Assembly (NCBI RefSeq): GCF_001758785.1
Contig: NZ_LROM01000098.1
Span: forward strand, 1 to 49,052
DNA from: Duganella phyllosphaerae
GTDB lineage: Bacteria > Pseudomonadota > Gammaproteobacteria > Burkholderiales > Burkholderiaceae_D
DNA: 49,052 nucleotides
Direction: 5' to 3'
The notes beneath the pieces are model-generated. The model saw only the letters and a list, made by a program, of their open reading frames with translations, was not told where the DNA came from and searched no databases. This document shows, in pieces, positions 7,813 to 17,094 of the stretch (position 1 is its first letter; the number at the start of each line of letters is the position of its first letter). The translations under genes were made by a program, and so were the position numbers.

Positions 7813-10800
7813 TTACGCAATGGCAGCCGCACGCTTGCGCTTCGGCTTGAGCGCCACCGCCTCTTCCTGCGCCGGCGTGAGGGCAACCTCCTGTTCCTGC
7901 ACCGCAGCCTGGCGGTGCCTGTCCACGATATCGTTTATGGCCGAGCGTACCTGGCGTTCGACGCCGGCCATGCCCAGCGAACTCCTGGTGGCCAGGTCGT
8001 TAAAGTCGGTGAACTGCTTCATCCGGTCAAGCGCACCGGTCTGATCTTCGCTCAGGGTATTCAAACCGTTCCTGTGCTGGCGGAATGCGCTGACGGTCAC
8101 CGGCTCCACACCCGCTGGAAAGCCGTTCTCGCCAGGCGCGAAGATCGGCAGCAGCACCTTGCCGCCGACCAGGCTTGCCGCTTCCTCCGCCCTGGTGCGG
8201 CCAGGGTTGGCGCCCTGAGTGGCTGCGAGGTGGCGGTCGTCGTCGCCGGCGATGATGACAGGCTTGTCCGGGAACTTGTCGTGCAGCGCCCGCGCCACTT
8301 GCGCCAGGTTGCCCGCGTCGAAAGCCGACACCGTCGCAAAACCCAGTGCCTGCTTGAGCGTTGCTGCCGTGGCGTAGCCCTCGGCGATCACCAGGGCAGG
8401 AGCGGCAGCCAGCTGCTCAATGCCGCCGACGGCGTGGAAGCAGCCGTCCTTCCTGCTGTCTTTTGCAAAGCGCTTGGTGCCGTCCTCCTGGATGTACTGC
8501 ATGCTCCACTGCTTGCCATCGGCATCGACCGCCGGCACGTAAGTCTTCTTGCCGTCCTTGTCGGTCAGCGCCCCCGCGTGCGGCACGATGCCCTTGGCCT
8601 GCATGTACGACGTCGGCTCGGTGACCGGCACGAGCTTCTGTACCTGTTTGACGACGCGGGCGGCCGCGTGTTCCTGGCGGCGCGCCACTTCGGCCTCGCG
8701 CTGCTGCTGTTTCGATGCGGCCTGCGCCGCCAGCAGCGCCTTCTGCGCCGGATCTGCCACGTAGCCCTTGGCCTTCCACGACACTTCTTCGCCGGTCTTG
8801 TTGTTCTTGACGTAGCCGGCCGGATGCCCGTCCAGGTGACCCACGTAGAAGCCGGCGCCGGCATTCTGCGAAAACTTCTCGCCCTCCACGCTGATCCGGT
8901 GCTTGTCGCCGTCCATCACCGGGTGCTGGCCGCTGACGACGCAGCCGACCGACCGCAGCGCTTCGGCAAATTCTTCTCGCGGCGTCATCGCCGGCGCCTG
9001 CTGCACGGGGACATTCTCCGGCTTCCATTTCTCCAGCTTGGGCAGATCGGCGTCTGGCCCGGCAAACCAAGATTTGGCGGAACGGTCCCATTGCGCGCCC
9101 GCCGCCTTGGCCTGGGCGCGGTCGTCAAACGGCACCGCCAGGTACTGGCGCTGGGCCATGGGCGGGTCGAGCGAGTCGGGCGCGTTCGCAGCGGTTGCCG
9201 ATGGCGCCTGTAGCCCGGCGGCGGGCTGCTCGCGTTCCTGTGGCGCCCACCTGGCAAACGGCGCGGGATCGAGGCCGCCAGGCACGAACCACGACTGCTC
9301 CTGCCGGTCCCATTTCGCGCCCAGCGCCTTGGCTTCGTCCTTCTGCTTGTAGGGCACGTCGATGAGCATCCTGCCTGCCGCCGCATCAGTGTCCAACTGC
9401 GCCTGGTGTACCTTTTTTTCCTGTTCGGCCGCGATCCGGCGTTGCAGGTCCTCGTCCTGCGTGACGGCCACGAAGTCGCTGTTCTTGCGCAGCTCGCGGG
9501 CGGCGGCGATGTCTTCCTCGGTGCTGTCAGGATCGCGGCGCACGCGCTCTTCGTTGATGCGCGCAAGCTTGGCTGCCGCTTCGTGCTCGTTCAGCGTCGA
9601 ATGCGCGTCGAGTAGCGACAGGCGCTCCGCGACTGCGTTGGCGGCCTGCTCGCTGGCGTAGCTGCCCACCATGGTGTGCCTGCCGTCACCGTGTTCCGTG
9701 AACACGCCCCAGCCCTCCGGCTCCGCACCCTTGGGCAGGATGGTAGTGAATGACGGCTGGCCATCGACCATCTCGGTACCAAAACCTTCGACGCGTATTC
9801 CTCCGCTCCAGTCCTGCGGCAGCGAGAATCCGAGCACGGTTTCCGACTCGTGGACCAGCGACTCGCCTTCGTCGGCGCCCGCGCTGTTGCCGGCGCGCTG
9901 CCGGAGCAGGTCCTTGCGCGCGGCGGCGAGCGGCGAATCAAGCAGGCGCTGGCCGGCCGCCTCGCGCGCTTCGGCAATTTTCAGTGGCAGCTCCGTGCCG
10001 GCATCGGGCAGGGCGTGGCGCTGCCAGAATGGATTGTCGCCGGTCGGCGGCGCCATGTCAGACAGGACCGCGCTGATCTTTTCCAGCTGGGCATCGCTGG
10101 CAACGTCCATCGCGCGCAGCAGCGTGCGTTGTTCCAGCCGCGCCAGCACCCAGGCTTCGGCGCGCTGCGCCAGCGATTCCTGGTCGGCGCCATCGCGTGG
10201 CATTCCCATGTCAACCTCCGTGCGGTTTTGCGCGACCGCCACTACCTTTTGCTGCGCGCGTTCTGCATACTGCTGGCCGTTTTGCAGTGCTTCGTCCTGC
10301 ACCATCTTTTTCTCCAGCCCCATCACGTAGCTCTGGATTTTCTCGGCGTCGCTCGCGGCGCGGAAGATCTCCAGCGGATCCTCGCGCAGCACCCTGATCC
10401 ACGAATCGACGTAGGCTGCGTGCTGCTTCGGATCGTGGCCGATGCCGATTTCGTCGCCCATGATCATGCTGGCGATTTCGGCCCGCAGCTCCTCGCGGGC
10501 GTAGCCTTCGCTGCCGAAAGGGTGTACCAGGTCGCGGTCCAGCCGCGAGGCATGGCCGCTCCAGTGACCCAGTTCATGCAGCGCTGTCGCATAGTAGTTG
10601 TCGGCGGTGGGGAACTGCTCCTTGCCCGGCAGGTGGATGGTGTCGGTGGCGGGGCGGTAGAAGGCGCTGTCCTGCTGCCCGTGGCGCAGGTCGGCGCCGC
10701 TGGCTTGCAGGATTTTTTCTGCGCGTTCGACAGGATTCCAGTTCTGCGCCTTGCGCTCCATCGGCGGCAGGCCGTCGATCTGCCCGGCGTTGAACACGGT

Positions 10801-11193
10801 CGCAAAGAACACGCGGGGGCGTTCGAGCTGCACGGTTTCCTTGACCGGTTGGCCGCGCGCATCGAAGATCGGCTTGCCGTTGGTGTCGGTCTGGATCTGG
10901 TCCTCGGTGAATTTCCAGTACTGGATTGCCGTGCCTTTCTCGCCCTTGCGCACCTGCGCATCGAGCGATTCGGCCTGCTTGTAGGTCATCCAGCGCTGGT
11001 CCTCGCGGCCTTCGCTCATCAGGTGCAGGGCGTTGATGCCCTTGTAGCGGCTTCCCGTAACGGGATTGACCGGCAGACGCGATGACGCCTCGCCGGGCTG
11101 CCATGGCTTCTGCCATGGCGCGGTGCCTTCGCGCAGCTGCTCGATCAGCTTTTCCGCGACCTTGTCGGGGAATGATTGCTTTTCGCTGTCCAT
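7813..11193 (-). CDS. ArdC/zincin - DUF5710 - TOPRIM fusion (TraC-like primase/antirestriction protein)
   Basis: The 1,126-residue protein has several parts. Residues 1-125 form an ArdC-type ssDNA-binding domain (TAPWQKPW, GINALHL, TYKQA, VRKGEKGT). A zincin metallopeptidase follows with HELGHWSGH at 206-214 and the third ligand in REELRAEIAS near 235. Two DUF5710-like repeats lie in the middle (DVPYKQKDEAKALGAKWD and AVPFDDRAQAKAAGAQWD). The C-terminal third is a TOPRIM region (VIAEGYATAATLKQALG, then PVIIAGDDDRH). By analogy with IncP TraC and pSa ArdC it would travel with the T-strand, protect ssDNA from restriction and prime complementary-strand synthesis. The start is fixed by AAGGAGG about seven bases before ATG 11193. 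It ends the leftward tra operon. Confidence 0.85.
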   Translation of the reverse strand: MDSEKQSFPDKVAEKLIEQLREGTAPWQKPWQPGEASSRLPVNPVTGSRYKGINALHLMSEGREDQRWMTYKQAESLDAQVRKGEKGTAIQYWKFTEDQIQTDTNGKPIFDARGQPVKETVQLERPRVFFATVFNAGQIDGLPPMERKAQNWNPVERAEKILQASGADLRHGQQDSAFYRPATDTIHLPGKEQFPTADNYYATALHELGHWSGHASRLDRDLVHPFGSEGYAREELRAEIASMIMGDEIGIGHDPKQHAAYVDSWIRVLREDPLEIFRAASDAEKIQSYVMGLEKKMVQDEALQNGQQYAERAQQKVVAVAQNRTEVDMGMPRDGADQESLAQRAEAWVLARLEQRTLLRAMDVASDAQLEKISAVLSDMAPPTGDNPFWQRHALPDAGTELPLKIAEAREAAGQRLLDSPLAAARKDLLRQRAGNSAGADEGESLVHESETVLGFSLPQDWSGGIRVEGFGTEMVDGQPSFTTILPKGAEPEGWGVFTEHGDGRHTMVGSYASEQAANAVAERLSLLDAHSTLNEHEAAAKLARINEERVRRDPDSTEEDIAAARELRKNSDFVAVTQDEDLQRRIAAEQEKKVHQAQLDTDAAAGRMLIDVPYKQKDEAKALGAKWDRQEQSWFVPGGLDPAPFARWAPQEREQPAAGLQAPSATAANAPDSLDPPMAQRQYLAVPFDDRAQAKAAGAQWDRSAKSWFAGPDADLPKLEKWKPENVPVQQAPAMTPREEFAEALRSVGCVVSGQHPVMDGDKHRISVEGEKFSQNAGAGFYVGHLDGHPAGYVKNNKTGEEVSWKAKGYVADPAQKALLAAQAASKQQQREAEVARRQEHAAARVVKQVQKLVPVTEPTSYMQAKGIVPHAGALTDKDGKKTYVPAVDADGKQWSMQYIQEDGTKRFAKDSRKDGCFHAVGGIEQLAAAPALVIAEGYATAATLKQALGFATVSAFDAGNLAQVARALHDKFPDKPVIIAGDDDRHLAATQGANPGRTRAEEAASLVGGKVLLPIFAPGENGFPAGVEPVTVSAFRQHRNGLNTLSEDQTGALDRMKQFTDFNDLATRSSLGMAGVERQVRSAINDIVDRHRQAAVQEQEVALTPAQEEAVALKPKRKRAAAIA

Positions 11194-11223
11194 GTCTTGT
11201 CCTCCTTGATCATGCGGCCGGCG

Positions 11224-11460
11224 CTAGGCTTGCGCATTGAGCGCGCTGTCGAAGGCGTCGGCCTCCGACAGTGCGTCTTCGCGGAAGGCGCCAGCCACCT
11301 CGGCTTCTTCCGGCGAAAACTCCGCCGTGAAGCCCGGGGTGAGCGCGTCATGCAGCTTCGATACGGCGAGGTGCTGATGCGCCAGGTTGAAATCCAGGCC
11401 GACTTCTTCTGCCTCGTCTCGTGGGAACGGGATAACGGTTGCTGTTGTGTGTTCGTTCAC
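11224..11460 (-). CDS. conserved small acidic protein of the tra operon, unknown
   Basis: The 78-residue product ([22 protein letters not shown]...) is strongly acidic and Ala-rich. The start is a GTG (11458-11460) with AAGGAG six bases upstream, which is clearer than any ATG. It sits between traF and the ArdC/TraC gene in the same direction with short gaps, so is co-transcribed. No domain is recognised. The position corresponds roughly to RP4 traE/traD, but there is no visible similarity to TraE topoisomerase, which is absent. Confidence 0.6.
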   Translation of the reverse strand: MNEHTTATVIPFPRDEAEEVGLDFNLAHQHLAVSKLHDALTPGFTAEFSPEEAEVAGAFREDALSEADAFDSALNAQA

Positions 11461-11490
11461 GTCGTTCTCCTTGGGGTAAAGCCTGCCGGC

Positions 11491-12078
11491 TCAGTGATGT
11501 TGGGCGGGCCGGGCAGGCGGGGGATGGATTGGGCGCTCATCGTGCCGGACCAGGACCGGCACGATCACGGCCTCGATCTGCGCGCGGTTGACCGGCCCGA
11601 TGTAGCGCCCGTCGAACGAGGTGCTGCTGACGTCCGACATCAGCAGCACCTCGGAATTGCCGATGACGAAATGCGTGGCCTGGTAGCGCGGCATGGGCCG
11701 GCCGGCTGCGTCCTGCCGCAGCGGCGCGCTCAGTGGCAGCAACGCGCCGTTGACGGCCACGCCGGCGTCGCTGATATCGACCACGTCTTCCTTGAGGGCC
11801 ACCACCTTCTTCATCATGAACCCGTAGCCGCCGGGGCAGAAGCCGGCGGGCAGGTAATCGCGGCGCAGCGCCTCGGCGACCACGCCCACCTGCGGAGGGC
11901 ACAGCACCACGTACGCGCCGCGCTCCACCGGCCGGTCGCTGGTCCAGTACAGCCCCACCGGGATGCTCTTGCTGGTGTTCACGCGCGCGCCGGCCAGGTA
12001 GCACAGCACCCCGGCAGCCAGCACCACGCTGCCCGCGATGGGCGCCGCCAGCGCCGCCATGCGCAAAATCTTCTTCAT
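11491..12078 (-). CDS. traF: TraF, S26-family conjugative pilin peptidase
   Basis: The 195-residue protein has an N-terminal membrane segment (about residues 8-30), then NTSKSIPVGLYW with the presumed nucleophile Ser38 just before Ile-Pro, and FMMKKVVALKEDVV with the general-base Lys at 90 or 91, the Ser/Lys pair of signal-peptidase-like TraF. In RP4, TraF cleaves and cyclises the pilin TrbC. Its ATG overlaps the traG stop (ATGA at 12078-12075), so the two are translationally coupled. C-terminal SFDGRYIGPV matches the conserved end of the family. The extreme C-terminus is Pro/His-rich. Confidence 0.88.
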   Translation of the reverse strand: MKKILRMAALAAPIAGSVVLAAGVLCYLAGARVNTSKSIPVGLYWTSDRPVERGAYVVLCPPQVGVVAEALRRDYLPAGFCPGGYGFMMKKVVALKEDVVDISDAGVAVNGALLPLSAPLRQDAAGRPMPRYQATHFVIGNSEVLLMSDVSSTSFDGRYIGPVNRAQIEAVIVPVLVRHDERPIHPPPARPAQHH

Positions 12079-14051
12079 AGCCGGATCTCCCGCTTGTTGT
12101 GTGGCGTCACCACGCGCAGCACGTCGCTGTGTTCCGGCTCCGGCACCGCTGCGCGGGCGCTGAAGATGCGGTCCTTGAAGTACAGCGGCTGGCGCCCGTA
12201 AATGGCGGGAAAACCGGCCACGTACACCACCATGTCACCGGGAGCGACGATCAGCTCTCCTTCCTTGGTGGGGCCGGGCATGCGCAGGCACTCGTCGGGC
12301 GTGAGCAGCGGGCGCTGGACTTCCTGGATGGTGCGCGACACCTGGCCGTGCAGGGCACTGGTGCGCTTGCCGCTGGTTGTGATTTGCTCCTTGGCCACCG
12401 TGGTGGTGCCGGTCAGCTTGGACAGGTGCTCTGCCGTCTCGATGCGGTTGGGCGGGTAGGCGTTCTGCACGTGGCAGTTCGACGTGATCGTCTCGTCCGG
12501 GCCGTAGCCGGTTTCACGGCTCTTGAGCTGGTTGATGTCCTGGCAGATCAGGTACAGCTTGATGCCGTAGGCGGCAATAAAAGCGAGCGACTCCTGCAGG
12601 ATCTCCAGCCGGCCAAGGCTGGGGAATTCATCGATCATGCCCAGCAGCCGGTACTTGTAGCCGCGCTTGGCGCGCACGAACGATCTTGGCTCGATTTTTC
12701 TACCTGCTTTGGCCAGCCACGTCTGCCACCGCGGTGCATCGGCGATCGCGCGCTCGAATTCGAGCTTGTCGGCCAGCAGCCGCACCACCATGTTAACCAT
12801 TACCCGCACCAGTGGACGCAGCCGCGCCTTGTCGTTGGGCTGGGTGACGATGTACAGGCTTACCGGCCGGTCGTGGTTCATCAGGTCGCGGATGCGGAAG
12901 TTGGAGACGCCGACGTTTTTCGCCACCACCGGGTCGCGGTACAGGGCGAGGTAGGACTTCGCCGTGGACAGCACCGACCCGGCTTCTTCTTCCGGGCGAT
13001 CCATCATGTCGCGCGCGGCGGCGCTCACCACCGGGTGCGGCTGGCCATCGACGTGGCCATAAGTGACCATTTCCATCCAGAGTTCGGCCACGCTGCGATC
13101 CGGGTTGGCCAGCAGGTGATCGACGTGGGGCAGGGAAGCGGGCGTGCCCTCGTTGCGGCGCTTGTGCAGCGCGTGCAGGATCACGCCGACAAGGAGCGCC
13201 TGGCTGGTTTTCTGCCAGTGCGTCTCGAGTCCCTTGCCGTCCGGGTCCACGACCAGCGTGGCCAGGTTTTGCACGTCGCCCACCTCGTACGAGGTGCCGA
13301 TGCGGATCTCGTCGAGCGGGTTGAAAAACACTTCGCAGTCGGGCGCCGCCGGCTCGAAGCGCAGCACCTTGTTACGCGCGTGCTTCTGGCGCCAGCCGGC
13401 GGTCATTGCCCACAGCTCGCCTTTGAGGTCGGTGATGACGGCGCTCTCGGGCCACGACAGCAGCGTGGGCACGACCAGGCCGACGCCCTTGCCCGAGCGC
13501 GTGGGCGCGTAGGTCAGCACGTGTTCCGGGCCGTTGTGGCGCAAGTAGTGCAGGGCGCCGCCCTTGTCGAGCCATGCGCCCACGTACACGCCGGCATGAG
13601 GCTTCGACAGCGTGCCACGCAGGCGATCAAAAAGTGAATGCCGCGCAGGCAGCAGGCCGGCCTGCTCGATATCGACCTTGTTGGCCCACCGCGCCGAACC
13701 ATGCAGGAATTCGTTCACCCTGGACGTATTGGCCATCACCATCTTGGCAACGGCCAGGATGAGCAGGCCAAGGCTGGCGATCGAGATGCCCGCGCCGCCG
13801 GCGCGCCGAAAAGCATCCGGGTACTGCTGGTACCATTTTGCCGCCCACTGCACGATCGCCCACGGCGGATAGATGTCGTGGAAATGCGCACCGAGCGACG
13901 GCTGGTAGTGCATGTCGCGTGCGAAGAGCTGGGTGGCCGCGTGCAGCGCGGCGTAGAGCGTGAAGGCAGCGAGCACCGGCACCAGCTTGCCGGACTTCGT
14001 GCGTCCCGTGCGCACCTGCGGTCCTACCGCGTTGTTGAAACGGTCTTTCAT
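12075..14051 (-). CDS. traG: TraG, VirD4-type coupling protein
   Basis: The 658-residue protein has two N-terminal membrane segments (about residues 25-45 and 78-98), a Walker A motif APTRSGKGVGLVVPTLLSW (about 181-199) and a Walker B MIDEFPSLGRLEIL (about 440-453), followed by QDINQLKS and a C-terminal Arg/Lys-rich tail. These are the hallmarks of TraG/VirD4 ATPases that recruit the relaxosome to the T4SS. It overlaps traI and traF by ATGA at both ends, giving a tightly coupled traI-traG-traF block. The motifs appear intact, so the protein should be functional. Confidence 0.95.
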   Translation of the reverse strand: MKDRFNNAVGPQVRTGRTKSGKLVPVLAAFTLYAALHAATQLFARDMHYQPSLGAHFHDIYPPWAIVQWAAKWYQQYPDAFRRAGGAGISIASLGLLILAVAKMVMANTSRVNEFLHGSARWANKVDIEQAGLLPARHSLFDRLRGTLSKPHAGVYVGAWLDKGGALHYLRHNGPEHVLTYAPTRSGKGVGLVVPTLLSWPESAVITDLKGELWAMTAGWRQKHARNKVLRFEPAAPDCEVFFNPLDEIRIGTSYEVGDVQNLATLVVDPDGKGLETHWQKTSQALLVGVILHALHKRRNEGTPASLPHVDHLLANPDRSVAELWMEMVTYGHVDGQPHPVVSAAARDMMDRPEEEAGSVLSTAKSYLALYRDPVVAKNVGVSNFRIRDLMNHDRPVSLYIVTQPNDKARLRPLVRVMVNMVVRLLADKLEFERAIADAPRWQTWLAKAGRKIEPRSFVRAKRGYKYRLLGMIDEFPSLGRLEILQESLAFIAAYGIKLYLICQDINQLKSRETGYGPDETITSNCHVQNAYPPNRIETAEHLSKLTGTTTVAKEQITTSGKRTSALHGQVSRTIQEVQRPLLTPDECLRMPGPTKEGELIVAPGDMVVYVAGFPAIYGRQPLYFKDRIFSARAAVPEPEHSDVLRVVTPHNKREIRL

Positions 14052-16621
14052 CTGCTCCGTCCTTTCCTCTTGACCGTGCCTGCGGCCGTGACGGTGATCG
14101 TGTGGCCACGCGGCAGGCGCTTGAGACGCTGCGCCGCGGCGTCGTCCACGGGCAGCACCGCGATGCCGTCGCCAAGCCGCAGCAGGGCCAGCGCCTGGGC
14201 ATCGATGCGGCGCAGACCGACGAACTCGGCAGAGGTATCTTCGCTAAAAGTGTAGAGCTTGTGCTTCGGTATATCGAACCCATTGATGCGCTTTTGTTCT
14301 CGCTCAATGACGTATTTCTCGGCTGCACTTAGCTGGTGGGTTTTTGATGAGGTGTGGATATTTTTTGTAGAGACTGGTGATAGGCCTGCTTCCTTTTCGG
14401 CTTCGCGCTCAGGCTGGGGGGCGTTGGTCTTCTGGTTGGCCCCGGTGCCTGCCGACGAAGATGGCGCATGCACCCGCACGCGATCGGCGCTGTTTTCCAA
14501 GTGCGCGTCGGTTGGTGCCGCCGGCTTGTTTGCCTCGCGCTCCTCGACGCGATGCGGATCGGCGGCCGTCGCTTTGTCCACTTCCAGCTTGCCAAGCCGG
14601 GACAGCGGCAGCAGCCGGCCCTGGCTCGCTGGCGGTGGCGCCGTTCCAGCGCTGGCCACCAGCGGCTTGCCGCCGGCGGGCTGGCCGGCGCGCTTTACAT
14701 GTGCAGCGCGTCTTCCTGGCCAATGAAGATGCCGTCGCACGCCGTGAGCTGGTTCGGTTCCCGGCTTGCCCACGTGATCAGGTACATCACCCGGCAGTAG
14801 CATTTCAGTTCGCTCGGGGACGTGAACCACACCGAGTTCGGACAGCCCTCGCAGATGGTGGCGGGCTGAGGCCGGCGGCGTGGTTCCAGGGTTTCCAGCG
14901 TGTGGCTGGGCGCCGTGGGAATGCTGCTGCTGTTGTTCTCCGGCTGGCGGTTTTGCGCTTGCGCCGCCTGCTGCGCGGCTTGCGGCTGCTGCACGGCTGC
15001 CATGGCGGCCTCGATCAGGTTGTCGTCCTGTTCCTGCGTGTTGGTTCGTGTCGTTGCCATGATGATTCCCCTTCCTGGTGGTTGATTGCGCCAGCAACTG
15101 GCGGCGCCGTTCCAGCGCGTCGTCGTCGAAGCTGACGGAAAGATGGGCGGCAGCGGCCGCCCGTGCGATGTGCTCCCTGAACTGGTCCGAACCGGTCACC
15201 GAAATGCGGCTGCCGTAGCGCGCCATTGCCAGGCGCAGCGCAGCTTCGAGTTCTGCCTGGCTGGCGCCACGCGCGACATCGAGCCTGGCGCCATCGTCGC
15301 GGACCACGCTGGCGCCGAACCGGTAGATCAAGGTTCCCTTCTTGGTCACGCTGTCGCGCCGGGCGCCTGAGAATGGCTCCTGGCGCGCGCCTGTGCCGCG
15401 CAGCGTGTCGCCATGGTGGGAAGGGGCCTTCCTGCGTGCGCGGAGCGCCTGCAGCGCCTCCTGGTCGCCTGCCTGGGCTTCCTGCCGCAGCCAGTCGGCC
15501 CACGCCAGCCGCCGGTATTTGTCGTGGATCTGCTGGCGCTCCTTGAAGTATTGCCGGTTGACCGCTGCGATCTCTTCGCGCAGCACCTTGCTCGTGGCTG
15601 CGTACATGAGTTTCTTGCCGGTGCGCGAAGCGCGAACCAGCTCGATGGCGGCGCGCTTGAGGCGCCCGGTGCGTTTGGCTGCTTCGATGAGGCGCTGCTT
15701 GCGCGCGGCGGCCTTGCGCCACTCGACCGCTTTCGTCACCATCTCCAGGTGCTGTGAGCTCTTGTAGCGCGCGAAGAGGGCGGTGGTGTCCGCGTTCGTT
15801 GTGGTGGGCTGTTTGCTGTAGCGCTTTCCGGGCCGCTGGGCCGATGTTGTGTGTGGCGACGGCTGGAAGCTGCCCAACCGGCTCTCCAGTTTTTCTTTTG
15901 AAAATTCCCGGGCGACGGAACTGGCCTTCACCGATATGCCGTCTTCGCTGCTGATGACGAAGCCATTCCCGCGCGCCTGCAGGTGGAGGCCATGCTCTTC
16001 CAGCGTATGGTGTAGTTGCGTCCAGGTGCGCGCTTCCCTGATCTGGTCCGCGCACTCCCGCCTGATCCAGCCAAGCAGGCTCTCGACTGCCGCGTGCTGC
16101 TCCATGTCCGTCGCGCGGTTCTCGCCGGCGGTTTTGCCCGGCGTGTGATTGTCGCGCTGCAAGCCGAATGCCTTTTCCAGCCGGTCGCACAGCTTGGCGA
16201 AGGTGTGGTACGCGTTGTACGGCTCGTGCACGGTCAGGCGGGCAGGGTGGACCTTGTTGATGGCGATGTGCATGTGCAGGTTGTCGGTGTCGTGGTGGAC
16301 GACGCTGATGCGCTGGTGTTCGCCGAAGCCGAGGCCGTCGCATATTTTCTGTTCGATTGCTTTCAGTATTTCGGGCGCCGGGCTTTCACCTTCCCGGAAG
16401 CTGACAATCAGGTGGTAAGTTTTGTCCGCGTGCGAGCGCGTGTTTTGCTGTTGCGTGATGGTCACCTCGAGCGCCGCGTTCTGTATCTCCACCGAATGGC
16501 AGTTGGTGATAAGCACCTCGCCGACGCGCACGCCTTTGCCTTGGGCGCCGGTGAGGTATCGAACCAGGCCGATAAAACTGCTTTTTTTCGCAGACTTCAT
16601 GGCAACGTGCTTGATGATCAT
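14048..16621 (-). CDS. traI: TraI, IncP-type (MOBP) relaxase
   Basis: The 857-residue protein has the three relaxase motifs at the same residue numbers as RP4 TraI: Tyr22 (FIGLVRYLTG), Ser74 (YHLIVSF) and His116 in HHDTDNLHMHIAINKVH. Tyr22 would attack the phosphodiester at nic and stay bound to the 5' end. The N-terminal ~330 residues are relaxase. A Lys/Arg-rich helical region follows, then a low-complexity stretch (about residues 521-643) that coincides with a nested gene in another frame, and a conserved C-terminal module (AAEKYVIEREQKRINGFDIPKH ... ALALLRLGDGIAVLP). GGAGA lies six bases before ATG 16621. The neighbouring traJ and oriT complete the relaxosome. Confidence 0.95.
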   Translation of the reverse strand: MIIKHVAMKSAKKSSFIGLVRYLTGAQGKGVRVGEVLITNCHSVEIQNAALEVTITQQQNTRSHADKTYHLIVSFREGESPAPEILKAIEQKICDGLGFGEHQRISVVHHDTDNLHMHIAINKVHPARLTVHEPYNAYHTFAKLCDRLEKAFGLQRDNHTPGKTAGENRATDMEQHAAVESLLGWIRRECADQIREARTWTQLHHTLEEHGLHLQARGNGFVISSEDGISVKASSVAREFSKEKLESRLGSFQPSPHTTSAQRPGKRYSKQPTTTNADTTALFARYKSSQHLEMVTKAVEWRKAAARKQRLIEAAKRTGRLKRAAIELVRASRTGKKLMYAATSKVLREEIAAVNRQYFKERQQIHDKYRRLAWADWLRQEAQAGDQEALQALRARRKAPSHHGDTLRGTGARQEPFSGARRDSVTKKGTLIYRFGASVVRDDGARLDVARGASQAELEAALRLAMARYGSRISVTGSDQFREHIARAAAAAHLSVSFDDDALERRRQLLAQSTTRKGNHHGNDTNQHAGTGRQPDRGRHGSRAAAASRAAGGASAKPPAGEQQQQHSHGAQPHAGNPGTTPPASARHHLRGLSELGVVHVPERTEMLLPGDVPDHVGKPGTEPAHGVRRHLHWPGRRAAHVKRAGQPAGGKPLVASAGTAPPPASQGRLLPLSRLGKLEVDKATAADPHRVEEREANKPAAPTDAHLENSADRVRVHAPSSSAGTGANQKTNAPQPEREAEKEAGLSPVSTKNIHTSSKTHQLSAAEKYVIEREQKRINGFDIPKHKLYTFSEDTSAEFVGLRRIDAQALALLRLGDGIAVLPVDDAAAQRLKRLPRGHTITVTAAGTVKRKGRSR
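14695..15060 (-). CDS. gene nested inside traI in another frame (TraH-position protein)
   Basis: A 121-residue ORF begins at ATG 15060 with a strong AAGGGG site seven bases upstream and lies wholly within traI. Its second half looks like a structured protein (CEGCPNSVWF, ELKCYCRVMYLITW, then EPNQLTACDGIFIGQE) with five Cys, whereas the overlapping TraI residues are low-complexity His/Pro/Gln/Gly sequence. This implies that selection acts on the nested frame. RP4 traH is likewise nested in traI in a different frame and its product stabilises the relaxosome; the correspondence here is by position, size and arrangement, not proven homology. The CxxC and CxC pairs suggest metal binding. Confidence 0.7.
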   Translation of the reverse strand: MATTRTNTQEQDDNLIEAAMAAVQQPQAAQQAAQAQNRQPENNSSSIPTAPSHTLETLEPRRRPQPATICEGCPNSVWFTSPSELKCYCRVMYLITWASREPNQLTACDGIFIGQEDALHM

Positions 16622-16645
16622 GTTGGTCTCCGCGCATTTCAGCGG

Positions 16646-17017
16646 CTAAAGATCTTGCTGCCCGGTGCCACTCAGCACCACCTGCTGCATCACTTCGTGG
16701 ATCGTGTCTTGGGTGTCACCGATCTTGCCGAGCAGGGCGCGGATGGTGGCTTCGCCAAAAGCTTCTGTTCTCTCGTCGTTGGTCAGCCAGAGCTTGAGCA
16801 GCCCGCCGAGCCGTCCCAGGTCGCCATTGATGCGTACAAGCTCCTCGACGCGCCTGTGGTCGAGCATCCCCCTCACGCGATAGCCGAGCCCCACTCTGAG
16901 CAAATACGACGACACGCTCAGGTTTGCGTTTGCGGCCAGTACCAGCAGCTGGTTGCGTTGCTCCGGCAGGCAATACACCTTGATCGGCGGCGTGCCCCGT
17001 TTGGTTTGTTCAGCCAT
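16646..17017 (-). CDS. traJ: TraJ, oriT-recognition relaxosome protein
   Basis: The product from ATG 17017 is 123 residues. AAGGA lies six bases upstream; a longer frame to 17140 would run across oriT and is rejected. GTPPIKVYCLPEQRNQLLVLAANANLSVSSYLLRVGLGY resembles the ribbon-helix-helix of TraJ/MobC-like proteins, followed by a helical C-terminus (LVRINGDLGRLGGLLKLWL). In RP4, TraJ binds the inverted-repeat arm next to nic and directs TraI. An inverted repeat of the same geometry lies directly upstream. It is 24 bp from traI and likely its operon leader. Confidence 0.85.
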   Translation of the reverse strand: MAEQTKRGTPPIKVYCLPEQRNQLLVLAANANLSVSSYLLRVGLGYRVRGMLDHRRVEELVRINGDLGRLGGLLKLWLTNDERTEAFGEATIRALLGKIGDTQDTIHEVMQQVVLSGTGQQDL

Positions 17018-17094
17018 GGGTTGTCCTTGAATTTGGCGGCGGCAGCCGCCTGGCCTCGCAGAGCAGGATTCCGTTGAGCACGAAGTGCGAATAA

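Noticed and set aside
7915..9213. Long plus-strand frame antisense to the ArdC/TraC gene (432 codons), with similar ones at 9850-11085, 11176-12201 and 12099-13637
   Set aside because: These are antisense shadows of high-GC genes: His/Arg/Gln-rich, no ribosome site, no family resemblance, while the minus-strand genes have clear motifs.
16016..17077. Plus-strand frame antisense to traI/traJ (353 codons)
   Set aside because: Shadow of traI; it would run through traJ and into oriT.
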